From Margaritispora aquatica (taxonomy: Eukaryota; Ascomycota; Leotiomycetes; Helotiales; Discinellaceae), in contig VJWN01000001.1 of NCBI GenBank assembly GCA_007644065.1, forward strand, positions 1,812,340 through 1,876,339: a stretch of DNA of 64,000 nucleotides. Direction: 5' to 3'. Below the pieces are notes generated by a model. The model searched no databases. It saw only the letters and a program-made list of their open reading frames with translations, and was not told the origin of the DNA. This document shows, one piece after another, positions 45,700 to 58,824 of this stretch (position 1 is its first letter; every line of letters begins with the position of its first letter). The position numbers and the translations under genes are program-made.

Positions 45700-47581
45700 A
45701 TGTCAGAACGAACCAGATACTCGTTGCGGCAGACTCCAAAGTAAATCTCAATCTTTCTATTTCCATGTGCATTCAACATCTCTGAATTCTTCTCTAACAA
45801 TTGTATCAGGAAGACTGAATTTCTTGGGTACGTGGAAACGCCACGAGCGCGTCGCACATACACGAAGCGCAAGTCAACATTTCCTGACGACGAGGCCGAG
45901 GACTCTTCTTCTGCGACTGAAGCAGCACCTTTTCAATTCGATTCTAAGCCATCAAGCAGACAAGTTAGTATGGAGGAGAAACCCACCACCAACGGAAGCG
46001 TAGGCAATGGTGTGGCTACAAATGGATACACGAATGGATCTACCAATGGACACATCAATGGGCATACCAATGGAGACGCAAAGGAACCCCAAGCAAAGAA
46101 ACCCGAGATCATCGATGGGTGGGAGGTTGGTACAGATCCGAAAATAGACGCTACTGGTCATTTCGACTTTGGTGGCTCCTTTGGTGTCACAGCCATGATG
46201 ATCGGATTCCCCTTGTTAATGTACTACATGTGGATCGGTGCTACGTTCTATGGCGGCAAATTCCCCACGAGAGAGCCAGGTCAAAACTTCACGGACTTCT
46301 TCAAACATATGGGTAGTTTGGTCTATGAGCATGCATTCCCAAGCTTGTACGCATGGCAGATGTACTGGGCATTCTTCATCTTTGAAGGTGCAATGTATTG
46401 TCTCCTTCCTGGATGGACAACTTATGGCAAACCATTGGCACATGAGGGCGGAAAGCAACTGCCATACTACTGCTCGGGTGTATGGTCATTTTATACAACC
46501 ATTGTTGTCATGGCAGGTCTTCACTTCACCGGACTCTTCAAGCTTTATACCATAATTGACGAATTTGGACCTATCATGTCAGTTGCGATTTGCTCTGGAT
46601 TCCTCGTTTCAATTGTTGCCTACTTCTCTGCAATTTACCGAGGCAAGCAACATAGAATGACGGGGTATCCTCTTTATGATTTCTTCATGGGTGCTGAGCT
46701 GAATCCGAGAATGTTTGGTATTCTCGACTTCAAGATGTTCTTTGAAGTGCGCCTTCCATGGTACATTCTCTTTGGGCTGTCTTGTGCAACTGCTGCTAGA
46801 CAGTACGAAAATTATGGCTATGTTTCTGGAGAGGTGTGGTTCTTGGTTATGGCACACTTTCTTTATGCCAATGCATGCTCTAAAGGTGAAGAGTGTATCG
46901 CAACCACATGGTATGTTTTACAGCTTTAATGGTATGGTTGGTGCTAAATTCAAAACAGGGACATGTACTATGAGAAATGGGGTTTCATGTTGATCTTCTG
47001 GAACTTGGCTGGAGTGCCTCTTTCATACTGCCACTGCACAATCTACGTGGCAAACCACCTCGATACTGTGGCTGACTACCCATACCGCATTCAATTTCTC
47101 ACTGCACTTTTTACCTCCTATCTTTTTGTATACTGGATCTGGGATACCGCGAATTCTCAAAAGAATCGTTTCCGAGCACAAGAGCGTGGAACCTTGACCG
47201 ATCGTAAATCGTTTCCCCAGCTTCCATGGCAAACAGTCAAGAATCCCCGAATCATCAAGACCAATACTGGAGATAGTCTTCTGGCCGATGGTTGGTACGG
47301 ATATGCACGCAAGATTCACTATACCTGTGATTTCTTCTTCGCCTTCACTTGGGGATTGATCACTGGATTCCATAGCCCGTTCCCTTGGTTCTATCCTTTC
47401 TTTTTCACCTGCATGATCATTCATCGTGCCTTCAGAGACATTCAGCGTTGCAAGGCAAAATACGGCGAGAGCTGGGTCGAGTATGAGAAAATGGTTCCAT
47501 ATCTATTCATTCCCGTAAGTTGTTCTTTCCTGTTGGTTCTGCCAAACAAGGCTAATAATTCAACGATAGTATGTCTTTTAG
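45700..47581 (+). CDS. erg4: Delta24(24(1))-sterol reductase, ERG4
   Basis: Four exons: 45700-45740, 45810-46910, 46959-47514 and 47570-47581; 1710 nt, 569 residues. The first exon encodes 13 codons and two bases, and the last is only 12 nt (YVF and stop). The N-terminal 100 residues are hydrophilic with an NGxxNG-type repeat of Thr/Asn/Gly. The body is a multi-pass ER membrane protein with near-invariant ERG4 blocks: [60 protein letters not shown], then [39 protein letters not shown] and [14 protein letters not shown]. The enzyme reduces the C24(28) double bond with NADPH in the last step of ergosterol synthesis. These blocks separate it from the C14 reductase ERG24. The protein length is somewhat above yeast Erg4 because of the N-terminal extension. 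Confidence 0.96.
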
Positions 47582-48496
47582 ATATTCACAAATATCATTA
47601 TCCATCTTCAAGACTTGAATATAATCTAGCTGCGAGGTGGTTGGCGCACCTGATTGTGGGCGATGTGTGAGATAGTTAGCTCAGCTGTAAGCTCTTCAAA
47701 GCTGCATTTGAGCATGCGTCTTGAGCTTAGTTGGGCGTATGGGTGGGCTGGGCGACTGAGAGGTGTTGTCGTATGTAGCTATTGATGAATGGGGATAAAA
47801 TGAGTGGCAAGCTCTCGAGTGTATTTGCCGACGCTTTTGACCTGCATAACTTCCTTTGTATGTATATTATCTGTGCTTGCGCTGAATCTGCATCTGCATC
47901 TGCATTAGCTCCGGTTAGGCGAGGAGGAAAGGGTGGTCTATGAAACTTAATGTCAAATCTTAATACTGTCTGGTTTTTTCTCTGCAATGGATGCGTGATA
48001 TTCAATTGCAATTGTCTGAAACAGGTGTGACTATGTTTTTACGTCTACATGAGGTCTTTGCTTGCTTGTCTGCTTCGTTCTACCTTCACATAGAACTATT
48101 TCAGCTGGGTCTCTGTTCGACCTGGTTTTTGCTTCATATCCTATTAGTAGAAATTGCACTCATGTATAATATGTCAATATATCTATGATGGTCATCCAAA
48201 GTATTCAGTGAAACGTCATGGCAGAATAAACGAGACTTCTAATGGCACAAAAAATTTATCAACTTAAATAATCAATTCTAAAATGGCTTTCAAGTCTCAA
48301 TATGCGATGCCTTTATATCTATCAAGTTCAACTCTACCTCCTTTCGTTATACACATTACTGGCGCCGACCACCAGCTCAGCAACCGCTGGTCATTAGCAC
48401 GTAAAACATAACATCATACACCATATACCATAAACCATACACACCAAATCGCATCGTACCCTATCGTATCGAATCATTACGCTCAACCACCCCCAC
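47582..48496. other. Convergent 3' intergenic region
   Basis: ERG4 (+) and the second Zn2Cys6 gene (-) end facing each other. No gene, only 3' flanks; a CATCTG repeat lies near 47890-47905. Confidence 0.5.
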
Positions 48497-50882
48497 TCAA
48501 AGCAAGAACTCCTCCCCAGTGCCACCCTCGCCCTCACCCTCAACCTCACCACCCTTATGCCGCTGCTCGATCGCCCCCGCGGCATTGGCAAAGAAACTCT
48601 CGACTCTCAATAACGTCGGCCGCAGCAGCCCAATAGTGCTCCAGTCGCAGTCCGCGATCTTCTCGCGCAGAATGTCGCGGTACCGCTCCAGCATGCCATA
48701 GACGCGCGCCACGTGCTCTTCGGTGGAGGCGCCGAAGAAGAGGTAGATGAGGAAATTGCCGGATTGGATTAGGTTCGTGCGGCTGTCTGGTGGGGTGTTA
48801 GGGAGGGAGTGTTTGGATGGAGAGGAGGGGTTGGATATGATGATGGATAATGAAATGAGGTGCGTACGTCGGTACCAAAACACATGCAGGTCCATTCCTC
48901 GGACGAGCTCCATCATGAGCATGAAGTTTTCTGCTTCGGCGAGAGCGGCGCCGAAATGAACCCGTAGTCGTGATGTTGGGTTGGATTTCGATTCCGGTGT
49001 CGCGGGTGCCATGAGGGCGCGGAAGATGAGGAATTTCACGGCGTAGAAGCCTAGGTGTAGGAATACTGCATTTTGGTTAGCGAGGTTCTTATTTTAATAT
49101 GGGATATAGGGATAGAGGGGAGCGCACTGTTTGCATTCGAGGAGCTGTAGTGAGGTGAACTTGGGTCCATCTCCATGCAGGCGGGAAGCGAGGAAAGTGT
49201 CTGCTCGACTTGCAGTTTGAATTGCCAGATTTCGGTCTCTCTTTGGATTACGTTTGATTGCTGGATTGTGGTGCGGTAACTTTGAAATGTGCTGCGTTGA
49301 ATTAGTGTGTGGTTCTTTACCAATATCTAGAAACTTACAATGAGTTCCATAGCAAGTTCGCCAAAATCTTGGTAAGCTTGATAGACTCTATATAACCAAG
49401 TGCATGATTGAGATCGAATGTCCGATCCCTCTCAAGCAAAATGTGCTCGCCTGGGATACCAATAACATCCTCATCAGACTCAAGATCAGCTGTCTCCAGA
49501 AACGGCGTATTGAAAGAACCAACCGCAATATGTGGTGTTTGGCCATGACATATCGCTGTCCACGTATCCCCCGCAACAGTTGCCCACCATAACCGCCTCC
49601 TTAACCTCATCTCCCACGCCGGCAGTTTCCACGCCGTCGGATCTTGATGCAGTCCCAGACTCTGCGCGCATGCCGTCGCCTGACACGCGAGCACCCATAT
49701 CCGAGGACTCTCGGTAGTGCCATTGACATCTGGCTGTTCATGCAGCACCAGCAAGCATGCCTGCAACGTTGCTAGCTTGGGGGAGTCGAGCTCCCGGTTC
49801 AGCGCTGCGTGAGTGTGATCTAGGATATCTGACTGTGAGAGCGGTGGATGCGTTGCTGTGGCTGGGTCTTGCGACCAGAAGGCACATGCGAGGCCATAGA
49901 TGGCGCCACGGAGGGAGGCGGGAATGGCGAGCTTGTTCGTCGAGTAGGTGGTCAGAAACCCGGCTTTGGATAGGACGGGTAGGACAGGGTGGATGAACCG
50001 GAAATACAGCTTTATTAACGCTTCGCCGTGATCACCTACGATGCTTTCTATTGCATCGGATGCGTGTCGCTTAACTCGCTGGTCACGCTCTGGAAACGTG
50101 TCGCTTAGCACTGTGAAGTGGATGGGCGGAATTCCTCCTTGGACGTCGCCGGCGTAGACTTGGGAGATGTTGAAGTCGATAAATTTGGTCTCGTTTAGAA
50201 TGTGGTATCGTATCGAAGCGAAGAGGTTGGTGTCTTGCTCTCCGGCCAGACCCACGAAGTGGGCTGTGAGGTTCTTGCCATGTTCCAGGGAGTGCCTCGT
50301 GCGTTCTTTTTGAGGCTGGCGGTTTGGCTGTAGCTTGTTTACGCCCTCTTGAGGCTTAGCTATGGCTAATACGTTTGGTGGAAAGTCTTGGCTTGGTGAT
50401 GTTAGTTGCTGGAGCGACAAGTATTGGCGACCAGTGCTTGCTGGACTCGCTTGGTTCGCTATTGGAGTTGATGCAGAGGAGATATCAGAGCTTCGGCCGA
50501 GAGGTGACGGTGGAAGTGGAAACCTAGAAGCCTGAGGAGATTCCGAGTCTGGAGCACTCTCGACCTTGAGCTCGATCGTATGTTTCTGCGATTCCTCTGC
50601 ATGCTTTGGTGAAACTACGTCGGTGCGCCGTCGAGGCCGTGGGTTGGAGGCAAAGGTACACTCCAAGCCCCGCGTCTCACAGAAGCGGCCTACGAATAGT
50701 GATCAGGATAAGAAATTTATTTTGAGCTTGATGGTCTTACATGGTGGTTTGGTTGCAATTACACATGCAGACTTTCGATTGCGGCATGCATCACAAGGCC
50801 GATCCTTTCGGCTCCGTGATTCTCTTGAGCTACCATGTCGAGTCTCGAGCTTGATCTTTCGGCGAGGGACCTGCTCTGTCAT
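48497..50882 (-). CDS. Zn2Cys6 transcription factor with fungal_trans domain
   Basis: Five exons right to left: 50882-50741, 50689-49339, 49291-49128, 49065-48868 and 48786-48497; 2145 nt, 714 residues, frame intact. The zinc cluster is split by intron 1: C30-D-A-C33, C40, C48-R-F-C51, C58. A Ser/Pro linker follows, then the fungal-specific domain: LIKLYFRFIHPVLPVLSKAG, LLVLHEQPDVNGTTESPRIW, ACAQSLGLHQDPTAWKLPAW and EMRLRRRLWWATVAGDTWTA. Exon 4 begins at TATTCCTACACC, giving FLHLGFYAVKFLIFRALMAP, a typical helix of these factors; an acceptor 14 nt downstream would break it. The C-terminus is Glu/Gly-rich. Target genes unknown. Introns are 47-81 nt. Confidence 0.92.
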
Positions 50883-51659
50883 TATTCTGCGCCAGTCTAT
50901 TGACCAACCATTATATTTCGGTAGAGCAAAGGCAGTGAGTAGGGCGATGTGTGAGAAGAGTTGGCCGATCTGCGTCGATAGTGGGGTGTTTGGAGGTTGA
51001 AATACAATTCATCAGTGCCAAGGGTCAAAGAGCCACAATTGATAAGATGCAATCCAAATCACGAGAAATACGGGACAAGATCCAGATCGACCTATATCGT
51101 TACTATGAATATGCGAATAGGTATATCGCTGTCTGTTAAAGTTGTTAAAGTTAAACTTGTAATCACAAGCCACGTGTAGAAAATGATGAACAAAAGCGCC
51201 ACTAATTAAAGAAAGATACAAAAGCACATAGACAAATAACATTCGACCAAAGATTTGAACTTAACTCAACATCTTTGAAGAAGCCGTTGCAATCTAATAT
51301 TCAGGAATCACGTAAGGGTTTGTCTCAAATTACTTCGATGCCTTCGCTTGGGAACAGTAGACCAAAGACGAAGCGTTTATTGAAGAATGAACCTTCAAAA
51401 ATTTCTCATTACAGGTGAGTAGCCTGCGCACTCATAAGATGGGTAGACTTTATCCGTAAATTTCTTTCATGGGCAGCCAACCTAAAAGACCTCATGGTCA
51501 ATTGTCTCACTAACAATGAGTAGTTATCTGTAGAGGCTGTTCGGTGATTTAGTGGTATCATTTACAGTCCATGATAACTAGACCTGTGCAGCTTTGTTGA
51601 ATAATCAACTGAATACTCAAGCTATCTTGCCCGCTAACAGTAATATCACTGCCATATAG
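50883..51659. other. Intergenic region
   Basis: It holds the promoter of the minus-strand Zn2Cys6 gene and the 3' flank of the minus-strand aminopeptidase. No supported coding sequence. Confidence 0.5.
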
Positions 51660-53897
51660 TCAATGCTCGTCCTCCTTCAGATCCTTCTCGACTTGGGCGC
51701 GGCAAATTGGGTGATAGAAGTTCTTGTTCTTCTCAAATGTTGCTAAAGCCAGTGGGCGGTCGACCATGTTAAGCTTTTTGAACAATGGACGAACGAACTT
51801 CATCCTGCCAACCTTACCAAGTAGGTCGGCTGTTGGTTGATAGACGGTTTCATCCTTGGCAGTTAGACCGACACTGAAGTATCGATATGAAAGTTCGACA
51901 TTGCGGGACCCAGTGAGTGAGTAGGCTTTGCCCATGGCTTGTGATTGAGCAGGGGTGAGGGGTGTAGAGAAGAGTTGAACACGCTCTAGGAAGACGACAA
52001 CTTGATTGGCCGTCCAGCCTTCGATATCTGAAGGGCTTGGTGTGAAATCCTAAAATCTCATTAGCGTTGCGAATGAGAACAGTACTATTAATTATACCTT
52101 GGACTCCCATTTATCGGACAAGGAATAACATTTATCGACCATGCTAGTGTCAAACTCTGGCTTTGGAGGCATGCCAGGCTTGTAGAACCATGTATCCCAG
52201 TCGACAGCCTCAAGTTTCTTGGCCGTCTCCTTGTCAGAAGCAAAGAAATCGAGCAAGGTGGCTTTGAATTCAAACGAATCAAGCGACTTGCGAGACCAGG
52301 TCTTGAAATAATGTGGGATGAACTTGTCGAAGGTTGGCTGCCCAACTAGCTTTTCAAGATAGAACAAGAAATGGAAACCCTTCTCGTACGGAATGCTGGA
52401 AAATGCATCATCGGGATCTTTGCCTTCAAGGTTGAGAACCAGCTTTGTGAACTCGTGATCTTCTCCATACTCACTGACTGAGTCCTCCAATGATTTCCAG
52501 CCGATGATGGCCGAGAAGTCACGATGGGGTTCTCCATGCACAGCTGCTTGGATTCTTCTCTCCAGATACGTTGTCCAGCCCTCATTCAGCCAGAAATGCT
52601 CCCAGCTAGCATTTGAGACGAGGTTACCACTCCACGAGTGGCTCAACTCGTGTGCAATTACGTCTACGTTCTCCCTGTCGCCTGAGATGATGGTTGGGGT
52701 TGCAAAAGTGAATACGGGGTTCTCCATTCCTCCATATGGAAAACTTGGTGGCAGAACGAGAACGTTATATTGAGTCCATTGATAGGGGAAGATGAGTTTC
52801 TCTGCCACCTCAATGAACTTTTCGGTATCTTTCTCAAGCTCCCACTTTGCATCAGATAATTCTTCTGGGCCAGTTGAAACTAGTGATCGTGGTCCAATTG
52901 ATGCGGTAGCTATATCACCCGAGGCCCTGCAGGAGTTTAGCGCCATAGGTATTATGGGTGAGAAGATCACAAGTAAATCATGAGACAAAAATTCTCAGCG
53001 CTACACATCGGTGGCCTAAAGTGGCTCATGTATACTGCCCAAAGTCTTTGACACCACAGAAAAGTAATAGACATGGATTCGCGGGGTTACTTACAAAGCG
53101 AACAAATACGACGCCATTGGGATCTCTTGGTGGAAAGTATAAAGCAAAGTCCCAGATCCTCCATCAACTCCATGCTCAAAGCTTGAAGCTCCTGTAGACA
53201 AACCACTGGCTATGACAGGAAGAGGTGAACGGATCTTGAAATCATAAGTGCTCTTCACATCCGGAGTATCTTGACATGGGAAGATAGATCGATTATGGAT
53301 AGCTTGACATTGCGAGAACATGTACGGAAACTTCTTGTTTGAGGTTTGTTCAGCGGTAAGCCACTGAAGTGCAGTGCATTTGTCTGTTGTTGATAGTGCA
53401 ATCGCGAGTGATACAATTGTACCCTTTGCGGAGCCGCCAGGTATTTTTACTACCAGAGGACTTCCATAAGGTTCTGATCTCTCCTTGACTGTCCAGTCGT
53501 TCGTTGTGCTCCCATCGATGCTGATATCTGCAATGTCGAGGAAACTGGTATCAAGGACAATCTCCTCCGAAGCGTTATCCGAAAGAGATTCTAGTTGAAG
53601 TGTCACAGCACCGCTCAGGCGCTGCTTCTTGAAGTCAATGGCAAAATCGGCAATAGTATGCTTCGTCTTCCAACTGTTGTAGTTAGATAAAGTATTTGGA
53701 TCTCTTGGAGATGCTGCTGGTGGGGTGGAAGCCATAGTTCGGAAAATAAGTTTTGGTCGAAGCACACTCAAAATACTATGAGGATTGTGGGTTATGGTTG
53801 TCCTTAAGCTTGCAAAGAACAATGTCATGAGTTTGTCACGGTGTTTATTTGATGATTTTTCGTGGTTAGACGTTCTTGACGTTGTCATTGTTGTCAT
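51660..53897 (-). CDS. LAP2: Leukotriene A-4 hydrolase-type M1 aminopeptidase
   Basis: Three exons right to left: 53897-53095, 52926-52098 and 52049-51660; 2022 nt, 673 residues from the first ATG, or 619 from the ATG at 53735 ([10 protein letters not shown]), which matches the usual family length. Counting from 53735, the catalytic parts are YGGMENPVF at about 278-286, the zinc motif H306-E-L-S-H310, and the third zinc ligand E329 in [30 protein letters not shown] supplies the family Tyr. The C-terminal helical domain, including [17 protein letters not shown], is complete. Such enzymes are zinc aminopeptidases with weak epoxide hydrolase activity (yeast LKHA4/Lap2). The 54-residue extension is basic and Ser/Thr-rich ([13 protein letters not shown], then [11 protein letters not shown]) and resembles a mitochondrial presequence. 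Intron 1 is 168 nt, the other 48 nt. Confidence 0.95.
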
Positions 53898-56800
53898 TTG
53901 GCGAGCTTCTCAACGGTCTTAGCTCGGATCGGAGGAAGTTAATGCCTAGCGTATAGTTGAAAAAGAATGCTTCTATGTGAGGTTGCACGATATGATATGA
54001 TACGATATACCTAAGTGGGAGTACATCCAATGCATCTTTCTATCTTTCTATGCCATAGAGTTCTTATGCTCTCGACAATTGGGAGAGTCAAAATTGCATT
54101 CTTCCTTACATTTCTTGGTACCTCTCATCTTCCCTACGTTTATGCTTGTGTCCGGTAGTTAGGAGACAGGGAGACTCAAAGGCTTTGGGTCAAAGTTACC
54201 ATTCTGTTATATATTGTTCCGCTGCTTTTATCTTCTATTCTCTTCGTATGCGTCTGCGTTTGCTTTGTCAAATTCCGATATCAGCACTGTCACTCCTTCT
54301 TAGTGCCAGCGAGTCAAGGACTTGTGGGTAACGATTTCATAGTTACGAGTCGCACCCTTTTCGTATCTACCCACGTTAAGTTACCACCCAACTCTCAGCT
54401 CGAGACAGCTCGCACGGGATGGTATCGCCGCTATAGAACCCTACATAACTTGGTGTCTTCTCAGGACTCAGGTTGTCTTGTCGAGTTTGAACTTTTGGAA
54501 GTGCCACTACGAATTTCTCACGGTCAGATTCTACGGACAAGTCATGTGATTACATTATTCTACCTTACCCTGTCCGAACTTCCTCTCTGGGATAACGAGG
54601 CTGGGCCACTGGGTCTCCTCCCCTTCGCCCTGCATAAAGTTTGTTTCACCACGATTACCACCCTTGAAGTTCATCCCGCCTTTCTTCACCCCAAACTCCC
54701 CCAACCTCGTTTTTAGTTGTGTCTCAGTTTGACATTTCCTGAGGAAGACATTATCAATCATTTGGATTATGCTATCGGCTGCTGCAAAGCGATTCTAGAA
54801 GGAAATAAAATCGTCCAAAACTTGACAGCGGGACCAAAGTCTCTAGTGGATAACTGCTTCCTTACCAGATTTTGAGCACTATTGTTAGTTATGTAAATTC
54901 CGTTTGAGATTGTGACCTTTACGAGTCACGACCCCCGAACTTCGTTTGCGTTGAAAACCAGCATGGACCGAATGAATGGTGCTTCAGCGTGTTCCCAATT
55001 CTTACGCACAAGAGTATTCAGATGGTAAGTCAGTAAATCGAATCCCTACCTCCAATTGATACCAGTGAATTACCTAGCTCTGACTCCACCGTGGACGAAG
55101 TTGGCCAAACCTCAAGCTTGAAACGATGAGGTCCGTCTCTCACTCTCAAAATCAATTGCAAGATGTTTATTTCGATACAAGGATGGCTTTTGGTCACTTG
55201 TTTCTGTCGCCCGTCTTCAGCATAATGTCTTCCCGCTTTGCACGGGTACTTACTCGTCTTTTACACTGAAGAAATGTATTTTTATCACAATGAGCACTCA
55301 CTTGAAAGCTATTTTGTTTGATCATTGGTTGAAGCGAGTTCCGTTTCAATGGAAGCTCGAGAGTCTGTCAACCATCAAAGTCAGAAGTCTACTTTTGGTA
55401 GGCTCTGTCCAGCTTTGGAGAGCATGGAGTATGTGAGATGTCCTAAGTTTAGATGTCTGATATAATCTCACAGAAGGAACAAGGTTGCGAATTGAAACAT
55501 AGACTTCGGAGAATACATTCCTGAGGGGTATGATGATTGGATTGCTCTCTATCCCGAGCTCTGGCTAAAAGGAGACTGGTCGCTTGCTCTAGACCTCGTG
55601 GGATTCTGCAGGATGGAAAAAGAAAATGAGAAGAACATGCGATGAACATGAGTTGACACAGCATCATCTCCGATGCTAGTGTCGCTCATCGTTTCTATGG
55701 GACATGTTTGGATTTTCGATTCAACAAGTCTTGCTTACTAGGTATTTAATTCTCCGATTGTTCTTGGGAAATGAGGCATTGACGATAATTTCACGTCAAG
55801 ATGAGGGGCGGAGTTCCTCCTGAGCGAGTCCAGAGACCTGCCATCAGGAGCGGTATACCGCAAGATACCTAGCAGACCGACTATTTACAGACACTGTACG
55901 GTGGTACGCAGCTCTGAACCTTTCCTTTCTGCTTCAAACAGATAATTGCCATCACTGCATAAGTGTGGCATCCATCTTCTCAGTATCACCGCATCTCGAT
56001 GGCTGAGCAATCAGCCTAGTGATTTGCATATTTTCCGTGACCACAGGGGAAGAGGTGGGTAGCTCATATCTTTGGACTTTGAAAACGTTCTTACCAAGAG
56101 TCCCGAATATGAAGCAACCTCCATCTCCGTTTGGTTTGAAGATACAAGTTTCGAGTCTAGGCTTGTTTCGAACCATGGGCTTAGCAGAACTTCCACCCTT
56201 GCCTCGCTTGCGGGAAGCGTGATGAGCCCGCAGTCTCAGGGTCATGGGTCCCCAGATTGATAGCAAAACTCGGATATAGGGCTAGCTTATTTCTGTATGT
56301 GATGGCTTACCAGGGCTTTTTGAAAGCTCAGGGCAGAGATGTAGTATGCAGCGAACCCGCTGCATCTTGCTGCACGAGGGAATACTTGGGCTTACTGTAT
56401 GATACACATCCTGCAGCAGCGAACTGACCTTCTTTGATGAAGATATGCAGCCGAATTTTATGTGATTCGAAGGTACAAATTCGTTCGGACTCAACAATAG
56501 GCGAGAGTGTGAAGGACCTCTGATATGATGGCATATTATATGCATGTCGGCATTATGATCTTCGCTATGTAACACTAGCCATTGACCAAGTGCATATTGA
56601 AATGACTTGGATTCTGGTTATTGAGAAGCCGTTGATACCGCATGAATCTTGAAGCCGCTAGGAGAATTATGTAACTCCTTTGACTGGATTTAATCTACTC
56701 GGTACTGGCCGAGTCTGGGACCTTGGGTCGGCCATAAACAAACTCAACCAACTCAAGCTTTGCAATATGAATAAGCGATACGAGTCTTGGCGTGGCAAGT

Positions 56801-57274
56801 TCCATGGATTTTCAAGAGTAAGTACAGAGGGATGCTTCCCAGGCTCCATTCCATGATGATTATTATTACAACATTCGTTCTGTTCGTGGGTAAAGGGGGA
56901 GGGGGTGCAAATGACTTTCGAAGCATTCACAGCGCAATCTCTGCAAAATGCAACTTTCTCCCGATCAAGCTTACATGCCGTTGCCCCACGACCGGATTCA
57001 GAAGCTCTCTCAGACCTCCAGTTCGCATTCAGACCTTGGGGGCTTTTGCAATTGCACAATCCATCACAGCTTTGTGCGGTGAGTGTGGATAAATCGTGGA
57101 TAAAAAGTAATGTTACAGCGTGGCTCAGGTACGGGCTCCGGAACACAACTTCAGAGCCAAAGATTCAAAGGGGTGGAGCGGAGATCCTTCCTGATGGGTA
57201 AGGGAGGTAGTAGGGGGAAGTTTGTGAGTAACGAATTAGAGGAGAGGCACCGTGCACAGGGAGATAAATGGAGC

Positions 57275-57333
57275 ACATGGACAGGAACATGGACAGGAAC
57301 ATGGGCAGAGCAACATGGACAGAGCAACATGGG
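57275..57333. repeat. ACATGGACAGGA minisatellite
   Basis: Five imperfect tandem units beginning ACATGG (ACATGGACAGGA twice, then ACATGGGCAGAGCA and ACATGGACAGAGCA, then ACATGG). Confidence 0.75.
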
Positions 57334-57452
57334 GATTACATTATTCAACTCTTGACCACTCAAGAGTGCTTGCTTTTTGCATAAATAAATATCCGAACGC
57401 TAACTCGACTTCGTAGAATTTGTGACTGCATAAAGTCTCCGCAATTTGAGCA

Positions 57453-57505
57453 GTTCGTTCGTTTGTTCGTTTGTTCGTTCGTTCGTTCGTTCGCTTCGTT
57501 CGTTC
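57453..57505. repeat. GTTC tetranucleotide repeat
   Basis: About a dozen GTTC units interrupted by GTTT and one GCTTC. Intergenic. Confidence 0.85.
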
Positions 57506-58488
57506 ACTTGAGATGGTGGTGGTTGCAAATGTCTGTCACTCGCTGCTGCTGTGACAAGGAATGCATCATGAATAGGTACCAAAATAACTTTACCTCCCTT
57601 TTTGAGATTGTACCCGAACGACGAGACTTCTCAACTGACTCTTGGTCTGAACCGAATTGGCAATTCTCAAACTGCCGTGCAGTTCATGAGCCTGCCGGTC
57701 TTGATTGTGCGCCGAACTTCAGAGCAAATGCTACCCCTCTCTACTTGGTATGCAACCAACTTCGTGACCACGAATCCATGGTGACTAGGTCCGGCATTTG
57801 TTTTCGACTTTAGCAAGCTTGATGCTGGCGACACCTTTGGATGATGCATCGAGCTGTTGGACGTTGAGCAAAGAGCCTATGAGCATTGAAACCAAACTTA
57901 CTTTACTGTTCCATCCAAGTCTGGTAGGAGGGAGGACCTTGATGCTGGTCTATAGCGAAGCATTTTGAAAACAAGCTTACATCCATCCGTGAAACATGAG
58001 GGAAAGAAGCATCAGAGGAATCCACGTGGTGGGGTTTCTTCTCCTTGGCACGCCATAGCGAAGTGGAGAGAAAAGCTAAGCTTCAGCAATCAGTGTCTGA
58101 TCAACCTTTCGAGTTATCCGCTCAATAAAGCGCTTTTGACTTGCGGCTCGATAAACCGTTTTTTTTTCGAGTCAATCTCGACATCTGAATCGGTTGCGGC
58201 CCGCGCCATCAGAGACCTCGACGCCGCCAGCGGGCCCGATGAATGACTTTTCATCTCTCCGACTTTACCATGATGACGATACAGAGGTACGGTACAGTCA
58301 AATGAAATCAGTTCATCACATCACACAAGATGCATCCGTTTTGTTTCTGACCTGGTTCATCACAACTCCCCTTACTGGCTTCACAAGGTTCGGTCTTTCA
58401 TTTACCCTACCGAGAAACGCCATGGATCTGAGGCCTAAAGCATGGCATCCTTGAATTGTGACAGGATCTCCAAGCCCTTGCCTTCCGG

Positions 58489-58824
58489 ATGAACGAGATC
58501 GGAAAAGTTTGGTGGCGGCCGGTGGATGCTGGTGATGATGGAGCGGAGGGTCAATACGAAGAGGAGTTGATCCGCCGACTCGAGCCCAGGGACTGGTGCA
58601 CCTCCATACTGAAGTCTTCTGCGGACGTGACAAAATGTACTGTGAGAGGAACTATCGTGAGACTATCACAGTTTGAGATTGGTTTCTCAGGTTGCGCAAA
58701 GCCTGAGATAGAGATTTCGGCACGCACAGACGGCCACGGCGTGGTTATCGACTTTGAGCGATACCCCGCTATCAACTATCAATGGGCACTCAAGATGCAA
58801 AGGCCCTGCTTGCAAGTTGGTTGA
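58489..58824 (+). CDS. Possible small hypothetical protein
   Basis: An ATG-initiated frame of 111 residues in a locally GC-rich patch within a gene-poor region. The composition is protein-like (VWWRPVDAGDDG, EEELIRRLEPRDWC, then EIEISARTDGHGVVIDFERY), but no family is recognised, no splice partner was found, and an overlapping antisense frame of 105 codons exists. It could be a real orphan, an exon of a longer gene, or chance. Confidence 0.2.
   Translation: MNEIGKVWWRPVDAGDDGAEGQYEEELIRRLEPRDWCTSILKSSADVTKCTVRGTIVRLSQFEIGFSGCAKPEIEISARTDGHGVVIDFERYPAINYQWALKMQRPCLQVG

Noticed and set aside
54303..54716. 137-codon plus-strand ORF
   Set aside because: Composition looks random, no motif, isolated in the gene-poor region.
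56667..57146. 159-codon minus-strand ORF
   Set aside because: It overlaps several opposing frames, has no family features, and lies next to repeats.
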